A DNA stretch of 5,395 nucleotides from Kiloniellales bacterium (GTDB lineage Bacteria > Pseudomonadota > Alphaproteobacteria > Kiloniellales > JAKSDN01): contig JAKSDN010000468.1 in assembly GCA_022360075.1 (NCBI GenBank), forward strand, positions 1-5,395, read 5' to 3'. This document shows, piece after piece, positions 1 through 5,395 of the stretch. A model generated the notes under the pieces. That model searched no databases. It saw only the letters and a program-made list of their open reading frames with translations, and was not told where the DNA came from. The translations under genes and the position numbers were made by a program. Positions within the stretch are counted from its first letter, which is position 1; every line of letters starts with the position of its first letter.

Positions 1-85
1 AAATTCCGCCTCTCAAACCCGTCTTGTCTTTAATCGATGATTGCATCCCGCGCGAAGCAAGACACGAGAAGCGAGCAGAATTGCG
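1..85 (+). other. Leader upstream of the fecR-like gene; end of any upstream gene not resolved
   Basis: This stretch is more AT-rich than the rest of the window and shows no clear coding sequence. Stops occur at 31-33 (TAA) and 38-40 (TGA) in two forward frames. If an upstream gene such as a FecI-type sigma factor ends here, I cannot say which frame it uses. The third forward frame stays open into the fecR-like gene but has no recognisable protein character. No Fur-box-like palindrome of the kind found before the two receptor genes is visible. The segment 18-36 partly resembles one upstream of the first receptor (see findings). Confidence 0.35.
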
Positions 86-1141
86 ATGTCACCGATGTCC
101 GGCAGCGACGCAAAGCCTGATCCGATCCGGCCCGATCCGATCTGGCCCGATCCGATACGGGAAGAGGCGCTCGACTGGCTGCTGAAGGCCGAAGCCGCAC
201 CGGACGACGAGGCCCTGCAGGCCGAGCTCGCGGCCTGGCGCGGACGGAGCGAGGCCCATGAAAAGGCCTATCGCAGCGTCACGCGAATGTGGCGCTTGGC
301 GGGCGACCTGCCGGCCGACTATGCGGAACGGGCAGGGGCCCGGACGCCGCCTCGCCGGTCATCGGGCCCGGCGGCCGGTCGGGATTCGACGAAACCGCGG
401 CGCCGCTCCGCCTTACGTCTCCCGATCACGGTCGGCGGCTTGGCCGCTGCGCTCGCCGCCTCTCTCCTCATCGTCTTGGCGCCGACGCTCCGCCTCCATT
501 GGCAGGCGGATCACGTCAGCGGCATCGGCGAAATTCTCGCGCTCACGCTCGATGACGGCAGCAGGCTCTATCTCGATGCCGAAAGCGCGGTTGCCGTCGA
601 CTTCGATCCGGCCCGACGGTCGCTAGAGCTTCTCGCCGGCCGAGCGTTCTTCGACGTTGCGCATGATGCCGGCCGCCCCTTCGTGGTCGCCGCAGACGGG
701 CTCAGCGTGACCGTCACGGGAACCGGCTTTGCCGTCAGCGCGGGCCAGGAGAGCCTCTCCGTCGCCGTGCAGTCCGGCGCCGTCGAGGTCCGGTCGGACC
801 AATCCGACACGGCCGTGGCTCGGCTGCGAGCGGGCGACCGCCTGACGATGGCGCGAGAGACCGGGACCGTAACGCGCTCCCGGGTTCGGGCGTCGGACGT
901 GGCCGCCTGGCGCGAGGGGCAGCTCGTCGTCGACGGCGCGCCGCTCGCCGAAGTAGTCGAGGCGATCGACCGCCACCATCGAGGCGTCATCTGGCTCAGG
1001 GACGCCACGCTCGCCCAGCGTCCCGTCACCGGCGTCTTCAGCCTGGCCGATCCGGCCGCGGCGCTCGAGGCGGCCGCCAGCGCCCATGGCGCGCGCGTGA
1101 TGGCCTTGTCTCCATACATCCTTGTCGTCGAGTCGCGCTGA
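86..1141 (+). CDS. FecR-family transmembrane regulator (anti-sigma / sigma regulator of iron cell-surface signalling)
   Basis: This inner-membrane protein of about 351 residues would relay an outer-membrane receptor signal to a FecI-type ECF sigma factor. Domain order, numbered from the ATG at 86: a PDPI[RW] repeat (11-25); a cytoplasmic N-terminal helical domain (DUF4880-like, about 25-75) with the typical AAWRGRSEAHEKAY pattern; an Arg-rich linker; one membrane helix (about 114-135); a periplasmic FecR domain (about 143-255) with conserved LDDGSRLYLDAES, LLAGRAFFDVAHDAGRPFVV and TGTGF; and a C-terminal STN-like domain (about 278-351). The Gly212-Thr213 pair lies in the GTxF motif, where self-cleavage was described for Pseudomonas FoxR. 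Cleavage here is inference. The start is uncertain: the frame opens at TTG 41, directly after a TGA. ATG 86 has only a weak GAGCAG 7 nt upstream, and ATG 95 is also possible. No sigma gene is in the window. Family is certain; the exact partner receptor is not. Confidence 0.93.
   Translation: MSPMSGSDAKPDPIRPDPIWPDPIREEALDWLLKAEAAPDDEALQAELAAWRGRSEAHEKAYRSVTRMWRLAGDLPADYAERAGARTPPRRSSGPAAGRDSTKPRRRSALRLPITVGGLAAALAASLLIVLAPTLRLHWQADHVSGIGEILALTLDDGSRLYLDAESAVAVDFDPARRSLELLAGRAFFDVAHDAGRPFVVAADGLSVTVTGTGFAVSAGQESLSVAVQSGAVEVRSDQSDTAVARLRAGDRLTMARETGTVTRSRVRASDVAAWREGQLVVDGAPLAEVVEAIDRHHRGVIWLRDATLAQRPVTGVFSLADPAAALEAAASAHGARVMALSPYILVVESR
116..160 (+). repeat. Three in-frame 15-bp tandem repeats encoding PDPIR-PDPIW-PDPIR
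   Basis: Copies lie at 116-130 (CCTGATCCGATCCGG), 131-145 (CCCGATCCGATCTGG) and 146-160 (CCCGATCCGATACGG). Adjacent copies differ at two positions each. The 15-bp unit keeps the reading frame, so gain or loss of a unit would change only the length of the N-terminal tail just before the DUF4880-like domain. A shorter GATCCGAT motif recurs inside each unit. Confidence 0.9.
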
Positions 1142-1160
1142 TTCTCTGACGATGAACTAC

Positions 1161-1174
1161 TCGGCGGCGGCCGA
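1161..1174 (+). other. Short hairpin after the fecR-like gene
   Basis: TCGGC (1161-1165) and GCCGA (1170-1174) are perfect inverted arms around a 4-nt loop, 19 nt after the fecR-like stop. There is no downstream T-run, so this is not a standard intrinsic terminator. It could be a weak structure or chance in GC-rich DNA. Confidence 0.25.
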
Positions 1175-1240
1175 CTGAAGAAATTCGATCCGCGCTCTTA
1201 AAATTGCGCGTTCCCGTCCGTCTCTTAATCGGACCAAATC

Positions 1241-1259
1241 GCGAATGCATCTCATTCGC
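1241..1259. promoter_or_regulatory. Fur-box-like operator upstream of the first receptor gene
   Basis: GCGAATGCATCTCATTCGC is a 19-bp inverted repeat with two perfect 7-bp arms (GCGAATG / CATTCGC) and a 5-bp centre. The classical Fur box (GATAATGATAATCATTATC) has the same 7-5-7 layout and shares the inner AATG...CATT. The box ends 25 nt before the start codon at 1285, a normal place for an operator over a promoter. A near copy sits before the second receptor gene. Iron-dependent repression by Fur or a related regulator is inferred from pattern and position. I cannot exclude another alphaproteobacterial iron regulator. No clear -35/-10 pair could be assigned. Confidence 0.72.
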
Positions 1260-1276
1260 ACAATAGGAAAACCGGG

Positions 1277-1282
1277 AAGGAG
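1277..1282 (+). promoter_or_regulatory. Ribosome binding site of the first receptor, unusually close to ATG
   Basis: AAGGAG lies only 2 nt before the ATG at 1285, closer than usual. An in-frame TTG at 1291 would have the more usual 8-nt spacing and would remove just two residues. A later ATG at 1372 would still leave a hydrophobic signal segment but has only a weak AGGCGG upstream. The start at 1285 is kept as the simplest choice. Confidence 0.6.
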
Positions 1283-1284
1283 AC

Positions 1285-3816
1285 ATGGAATTGGGTGCAA
1301 GGGGGGCCAACCGGAAATCGGTCCAAACCCGCCGGGCGGTGGCTTGCGGCGCAGCGGCCAGGCGGCTGACGATGTTACTGACGACGACGGCGCTGGCAGG
1401 CCTCTATGCCCTCGATCCGGCGACAGCGGCGGCGATCGATCGCAGCCCAACGTTCCAGCTCGCCCAAGCGGAAACCTCATCGGCGGGTGTAGCCGAGCGT
1501 CGCTTCGACATCCCGGCGCAACCCCTCTCTTCCGCCCTGACCCTGTTCGGCCGTCAGTCCGGCCTTCAAGTCGCGGTCGATAGCAGCCTGGTCTCCGGCC
1601 TGCGCACGAACGGCCTACAAGGCAGCTACACGCCCGAGCAGGCACTGGGTCAACTCCTCGCCGGCACCGGCCTCAAGCATCGCTACACCAGCGCGAACGC
1701 GATCACGCTGGTGCGCGATTCCGCGCATCCAGACGACAGGCCGATGCGGCTTCGGCCCGTTACGGTCACGGCGGCCCGGGAAGGCGGCGCCATAGATACC
1801 TTGTCACGCAACGTTACGGTGATAACGCGCGAAGACATACAGAAGCAGCAGGCGACAGCGAAAAACGTCGCGGAGATCCTTGGCAAGGTCGTGCCCGGCA
1901 TGGCCCCCTCCAGTCAAACGCTGACGAACTTCGGCCAGACCTTGCGCGGCCGCGATGTCCTGGTGTTGGTCGACGGCGTACCCCTCAGAACGAGCCGAAA
2001 CGTCTCCCGCGACCTCTTCAACATCCTACCGTCCAGCGTCGAGAGTATCGAGGTCATCCACGGCGGCAGCGCGGCCTATGGCGGCGGGGCCGCGGGTGGT
2101 GTGATCCATATCAACACCTTGCGGGGCGAGGTCGGCCCCCCGGCTTTCGAGACCACCTTGTCCGGCGCCAGCGCGTTGAGCCACGTCGATACGGATGCTC
2201 TATCCGGGCGACTGCAACAGAAAGTCAGCGGCCAGGAAGGTGCCGTCGACTACCTCCTGTCATTCACCGGGGAACAGACTCAAGGCTTCTTCGACGCCGA
2301 GGGAGACCGGATCCCGCCGGAGCCCAGCCAGGGCGACCTCTCCGACACCGGCACGTTGGACCTGCTCGGCAAGCTGGGCTACGCGTTCGGCGATCAGCGC
2401 CTCCAGTTGACGGTCAGCTATCTGAACGCCGCGCAGGACACCGATTTCACCTCCGACCCGGCCGTCGACGCCTTCCCGGCCCGCTCGGTCAAGGCCCGTG
2501 CCATCGAGGGATTGGAGCTCGACGAGCAGACCAGCCGCGAGAACCTGATTCTCAATCTCGGCTACAGCGTTCAGGACCTGCTCGGCAGCACGGTCGATGC
2601 CCAAGCCTACTACCGCGACTATCACACCCGCTTCTCCCCTTTCGACGGCCGGCCTTTCAGCAGCACCAGAGCGATTTCGCAGACCTTCTTGGACGCCGAG
2701 ATCCTGGGCGGCCGCCTCACGGTCGACAGCCCCCTGCCGAAGCCCGTACCGCTCGACGCCAAGCTCCTCTGGGGCGCCGACGTCAACCGCGAAGTATCCG
2801 CCCAGCCCACGACGATCTTCGATCCCGCCGCCTTCGATGCGTCCGGCGGCAAGCGATTCGTCGTCATCGACGATGAACGCACTTTCGTGCCGGAGATCAC
2901 GACCGAGTCCTACGGCCTCTTCGGTCAGCTCGAGGTCTATCCGGCGGACTGGCTGATCTTTCGCGGCGGTGTCCGTCATGAATGGGTCGACGTCACCTTT
3001 CCCGACTTCACGACGCTTGGCCAAGGCAATCAGATCGACGGCGGGGAAATTAACTACTCGGAAACGACCTTCAACGTCGGCACCGTGCTGACACCGATCG
3101 AGGGTCTCGACGTCTACGCAAACTTCTCGCAGGCCTTCGAGCTGCCCGATATCGGTCTCCAACTGCGCTTGGCCCCGACTGGCTTCAGCGTCAACGATTC
3201 CAATCTGAACCCCCGGATCACCGACAACTACGAGGTCGGCGTTCGCGGCTCTTGGCGGGGTTTCAGCGGCAACATCGCAGGCTTCTACAGTGAATCCGAT
3301 CAGGGACGCGTTCTCATCGAGAACTTCTCTCTGGTGCAGGACCGTACGCCGGAGCACATCTACGGCATCGAGGCCGATGCCCGCTATGACTTCAGCCAGA
3401 ACCTCGGCGTCGGGGGCACTTTCACCTGGCTCAAAGGCGAGCGCGAGGATCCCGTCACCGGCAAGGATATCGCTCTGAACGGCTTTCGGATTCCGCCAGT
3501 CAAGCTCACCGGCTTCGTGGAATACAGCCCCTACCCCTGGTGGGACTTGCGGTTGCAGGCCCTCTACTCGGGCAGTCGCGACGACGCATCGGACGATGGC
3601 GTCGGCTTCGGCGGCCGAAAGGTCGAAGACTATACGGTCGTCGATCTCTACAGCCGCTTCGATGTCGGCCCCGGCAGTCTGAACGTCGGCATCGAGAACC
3701 TTCTGAACAACCAGTATCACAACGTCTTCGGCCAACTGCTCCGCAACGGGCGAAACGTCAGCCACGTCGCCGCGCCAGGCGCGACCGCGCGTCTCGCCTA
3801 CACGGTCAAATGGTGA
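1285..3816 (+). CDS. TonB-dependent siderophore receptor with STN signalling domain, IutA/RhtA-like
   Basis: This 843-residue outer-membrane receptor probably imports a ferric siderophore using TonB-ExbB-ExbD energy. A long Arg-rich n-region leads to a hydrophobic segment (about 30-50), with cleavage likely after ATAAA (50) or LAQA (62). An STN domain follows (about 72-144; FDIPAQPLSSAL, LLAGTGL), then a TonB-box-like RPVTVTA (157-163), the plug (about 172-280; LRGRDVLVLVDGVPLRTSR, YGGGAAGGVIHI) and a 22-strand-type barrel ending in VGIENLLNNQY and a terminal aromatic residue (ARLAYTVKW). The plug motifs and the AYYRDYHTRFSPFDGR segment (441-456) recall IutA and RhtA, receptors for citrate-hydroxamate siderophores. 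This rests on memory of those families, so the substrate is a guess. E. coli IutA lacks an STN domain. Here it, with the fecR-like gene 143 bp upstream, suggests that the receptor also signals. A Fur-like box precedes it. No frameshift is seen. Confidence 0.95.
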   Translation: MELGARGANRKSVQTRRAVACGAAARRLTMLLTTTALAGLYALDPATAAAIDRSPTFQLAQAETSSAGVAERRFDIPAQPLSSALTLFGRQSGLQVAVDSSLVSGLRTNGLQGSYTPEQALGQLLAGTGLKHRYTSANAITLVRDSAHPDDRPMRLRPVTVTAAREGGAIDTLSRNVTVITREDIQKQQATAKNVAEILGKVVPGMAPSSQTLTNFGQTLRGRDVLVLVDGVPLRTSRNVSRDLFNILPSSVESIEVIHGGSAAYGGGAAGGVIHINTLRGEVGPPAFETTLSGASALSHVDTDALSGRLQQKVSGQEGAVDYLLSFTGEQTQGFFDAEGDRIPPEPSQGDLSDTGTLDLLGKLGYAFGDQRLQLTVSYLNAAQDTDFTSDPAVDAFPARSVKARAIEGLELDEQTSRENLILNLGYSVQDLLGSTVDAQAYYRDYHTRFSPFDGRPFSSTRAISQTFLDAEILGGRLTVDSPLPKPVPLDAKLLWGADVNREVSAQPTTIFDPAAFDASGGKRFVVIDDERTFVPEITTESYGLFGQLEVYPADWLIFRGGVRHEWVDVTFPDFTTLGQGNQIDGGEINYSETTFNVGTVLTPIEGLDVYANFSQAFELPDIGLQLRLAPTGFSVNDSNLNPRITDNYEVGVRGSWRGFSGNIAGFYSESDQGRVLIENFSLVQDRTPEHIYGIEADARYDFSQNLGVGGTFTWLKGEREDPVTGKDIALNGFRIPPVKLTGFVEYSPYPWWDLRLQALYSGSRDDASDDGVGFGGRKVEDYTVVDLYSRFDVGPGSLNVGIENLLNNQYHNVFGQLLRNGRNVSHVAAPGATARLAYTVKW

Positions 3817-4174
3817 CGGGCGACGCAGCGAGATAAACGCAAGCATTCCTCTGAGCCGTCCCTTGGCATCGTGTGCTGTTGGTCGGCGCTGAACGCTGCC
3901 GCTGTCGGCTGTGGCTCGGATTGATGTGACCCGCGTTGTCGAGGGTGGATGAGACATGGGCGCGCCCTTCCGCCAGTCCATGGGGTGGCTTCACGCCTGC
4001 GATGGCCTGGTCGTCGAAGCCTTGCTGTACCCGATTGTATGGATGGGCACCTTCAGCGTGTTCGACCGCTGGAGGATTCCGACAGCGCGGCATGCCGGGG
4101 GCCGCCCCTTCGCGACAAAAATGGGCCGCGCCTTACTGATTCTCGTTCCTCGCTCGTCTTACTTCAAACCGATC
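3817..4174. other. Long intergenic stretch between the two receptor genes; no supported gene
   Basis: With the second operator and its downstream leader, the gap between the receptor genes totals 411 bp. Short open frames exist on both strands, for example 3956-4330 (+) from an ATG, which runs through the operator and into the second receptor's signal sequence, and 3806-4093 (-), which overlaps the first receptor's end. None has a strong ribosome site or a protein family I recognise. A perfect 10-bp palindrome, GGGCGCGCCC, occurs at 3958-3967. No hairpin with a T-run marks a terminator after the first receptor. The length and mixed composition would fit a decayed insertion, but I see no paired terminal inverted repeats or target duplications. 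Confidence 0.5.
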
Positions 4175-4193
4175 GCAAATGCGTCGCATTCGC
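4175..4193. promoter_or_regulatory. Fur-box-like operator upstream of the second receptor gene
   Basis: GCAAATGCGTCGCATTCGC is a 19-bp inverted repeat with the 7-5-7 Fur-box layout and one mismatch between the arms (GCAAATG / CATTCGC). The flanking C4174/G4194 extends the pairing by one base. Including three bases to the left (ATC in both), it matches the first receptor's operator at 19 of 22 positions. It ends 34 nt before the ATG at 4228. This suggests the second receptor has its own iron-controlled promoter and does not depend only on read-through from the first. Regulation by Fur is inferred. Confidence 0.7.
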
Positions 4194-4216
4194 GGGTCGT
4201 TTCCAGGACGGACGAA

Positions 4217-4220
4217 AGGA
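4217..4220 (+). promoter_or_regulatory. Ribosome binding site of the second receptor
   Basis: AGGA, in the context GAAAGGACGG, lies 7 nt before the ATG at 4228. This normal spacing supports that start, and the protein from it opens directly with a plausible signal peptide. Confidence 0.65.
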
Positions 4221-4227
4221 CGGGACA

Positions 4228-5395
4228 ATGGGGGTCACCAGGGGGGTCAATCGGGGCGCACGGTCGCTGGGCCGTGCGGTGTTTCCACGGGGATGGCTGG
4301 TCCTCACCACACACGCAGCGGCGTTTCTGATGGCGGTGTGCCTGGTCGAAGCGCCGGCGCTGGCGCAACAGGTGGTCCCGCCGGCCACTGAAGATCGGAT
4401 GGACTTCGACATCCCGAGCCAGGACCTCAACAGCGCCCTCCTGTCTTTCGCGGATACCGCGGGCATCCAGCTCTTCTATGACGCGGCGCGCGTGCAAGAC
4501 CTGCGCAGCACCGCCGTCCGCGGCGACCTCACGCCGCGCGACGCGCTCACTCGCCTGCTCGCCGGCACCGGGATCACCTTCACGTTCAGCGATGCCGACA
4601 CGGTAGTGCTGAAGCGGAACGCGGTGCAGGACAGCGGTCCGATGCGGCTGGGGCCGGTCATGGTTCAAGGCGAGCTGCAACGTCGCAGCCTTCAGGATAC
4701 GCCAACCAGCGTCGCGGTGATCCGCGGTGAAGACCTGGAGCGCCGTGGTGACGTCGATATTCATGATGCGGTCGAGCGGACGCCGAACGTGACGTCCGCG
4801 TTCGGCGAGGACGGCTTCTCGATTCGCGGCATCGACCAGCGGGGCGCGGCGCCCGGCGGCTCCGGCCTCGTCGTCAACACGACCGTCGACGGCGCAACGC
4901 TCGTCACCAATCAGTCCACCTTCTTCGGCCCCTACAGCACCTGGGATCTGGACCAAGTCGAGGTGCTCCGCGGGCCGCAGTCGACTCAGCAGGGACGTAA
5001 CGCCCTGGCCGGCGCGATCGTCATCCGCTCGAAGGACCCGACCTATGCGTACGAGGCCAAAGCACGCGGCGACCTGGCGCAGCACGACACCCGCGGCGGT
5101 GCGCTGACCCTGAATGCGCCGCTGATCGAAGACACGCTCGCCGTACGGCTTTCCGTTGACCATCTTCGCACAGACGGCGTCGTCGAGAATCCCACGCTCG
5201 ATGACGATGAATACGACGCGCGCGAGCAGACGACCTTGCGCGGCAAGGTGCGTGTCGATCCGACTCAGGACCTGTCGGCGATCCTCTCCTTCACCTACGC
5301 CAGCAACTTCGGTGGCGATGACTCCATCGACCAAGACCGTTTTCCCGAGGATCGCGTCAATCTCTCGGATGTCGAAGACGCCAAAGAGGGCGCGA
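4228..5395 (+). CDS. TonB-dependent receptor with STN signalling domain, N-terminal part (cut by window end)
   Basis: The frame is open from the ATG at 4228 to the window edge (389 complete codons), roughly the N-terminal half of a typical receptor. Seen in order: a basic n-region; a hydrophobic signal segment (about 23-46) with likely cleavage after APALA (46); an STN domain (about 58-129; MDFDIPSQDLNSALLSFA, LTRLLAGTGITFTF); a TonB-box-like GPVMVQGE (142-149); a plug (about 155-272) with DTPTSVAVIRGEDL, FSIRGID, VEVLRGPQSTQQGRNALAG and a following IVIRSKDP; then the first barrel strands. It is a distinct receptor, not a duplicate of its upstream neighbour: the STN domains are related, while the plugs follow different patterns (YGGG type versus RGPQST...GRNALAG type). 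The ligand cannot be named; a siderophore or other iron chelate is likely from the fecR-like neighbour and the Fur-like box. No frameshift is seen within the window. Confidence 0.93.
   Translation, partial: MGVTRGVNRGARSLGRAVFPRGWLVLTTHAAAFLMAVCLVEAPALAQQVVPPATEDRMDFDIPSQDLNSALLSFADTAGIQLFYDAARVQDLRSTAVRGDLTPRDALTRLLAGTGITFTFSDADTVVLKRNAVQDSGPMRLGPVMVQGELQRRSLQDTPTSVAVIRGEDLERRGDVDIHDAVERTPNVTSAFGEDGFSIRGIDQRGAAPGGSGLVVNTTVDGATLVTNQSTFFGPYSTWDLDQVEVLRGPQSTQQGRNALAGAIVIRSKDPTYAYEAKARGDLAQHDTRGGALTLNAPLIEDTLAVRLSVDHLRTDGVVENPTLDDDEYDAREQTTLRGKVRVDPTQDLSAILSFTYASNFGGDDSIDQDRFPEDRVNLSDVEDAKEGA

Noticed and set aside
568..1119. Minus-strand open frames opposite the fecR-like gene
   Set aside because: They are Ser/Arg/Thr-rich antisense translations with no domain pattern, opposite a well-conserved FecR domain.
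1191..1210. CGCGC / GCGCG inverted arms around an AT-rich 10-nt loop
   Set aside because: The arms are short, simple GC alternation expected by chance at this GC content, and no T-run follows.
2260..3981. 573-codon open frame on the minus strand
   Set aside because: It lies almost wholly antisense to the first receptor, whose signal, STN, plug and barrel motifs are unmistakable. Its product has no recognisable motif and low-complexity Val/Asp/Glu-rich content typical of antisense frames in GC-rich genes.
3806..4093. 95-codon minus-strand frame possibly from a mobile element
   Set aside because: No transposase motif is visible, the frame overlaps the end of the first receptor, and no terminal repeats flank it. 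I kept the idea only as a question about the spacer.
3956..4330. 124-codon plus-strand frame from an ATG in the spacer
   Set aside because: It runs through the Fur-like box and into the signal-peptide region of the second receptor in another frame. There is no strong ribosome site and no recognisable domain.
4159..5334. 391-codon open frame on the minus strand
   Set aside because: It is antisense to the second receptor and covers its operator and start. No family pattern is seen, and it reads as an Arg/Ala/Val-rich shadow.

Overview
The window is GC-rich (my estimate is low-to-mid 60s percent) with strong G/C third-position bias. It looks like a chromosomal segment of a Gram-negative proteobacterium. 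The iron-box style (GCRAATG arms) and codon use would fit an alphaproteobacterium, perhaps Rhodospirillales-like, but no marker gene here fixes the taxonomy.

All genes I can support lie on the + strand and belong to one theme, TonB-dependent iron uptake with cell-surface signalling. From left to right: (1) a FecR-type membrane regulator (about 86-1141) with three nearly identical 15-bp tandem repeats at its 5' end; (2) a 143-bp gap holding a 19-bp Fur-box-like palindrome; (3) a complete 843-aa TonB-dependent receptor with an N-terminal STN signalling domain and a plug/barrel resembling the IutA (aerobactin) / RhtA (rhizobactin) siderophore receptors (1285-3816); (4) a 411-bp gap with no convincing gene, whose 3' end holds a second, closely related Fur-box-like palindrome; (5) the first 389 residues of a second STN-bearing TonB-dependent receptor (4228 to the window edge), cut within the barrel domain.

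Inferred working model: iron starvation relieves Fur repression at the two receptor promoters. Ligand binding to a receptor would let its periplasmic STN domain contact the C-terminal periplasmic domain of the FecR-like protein, which would release or activate a FecI-type ECF sigma factor. That sigma gene is not in the window. It would usually lie next to fecR, so most likely just before base 1. The unusual points are two different signalling-type receptors beside one FecR, each with its own near-identical iron box, and a 411-bp spacer between them of unknown origin.

I see no tRNA, rRNA, CRISPR array, intact insertion sequence or complete toxin/defence system. The long minus-strand open frames are best explained as shadows of GC-rich coding sequence.
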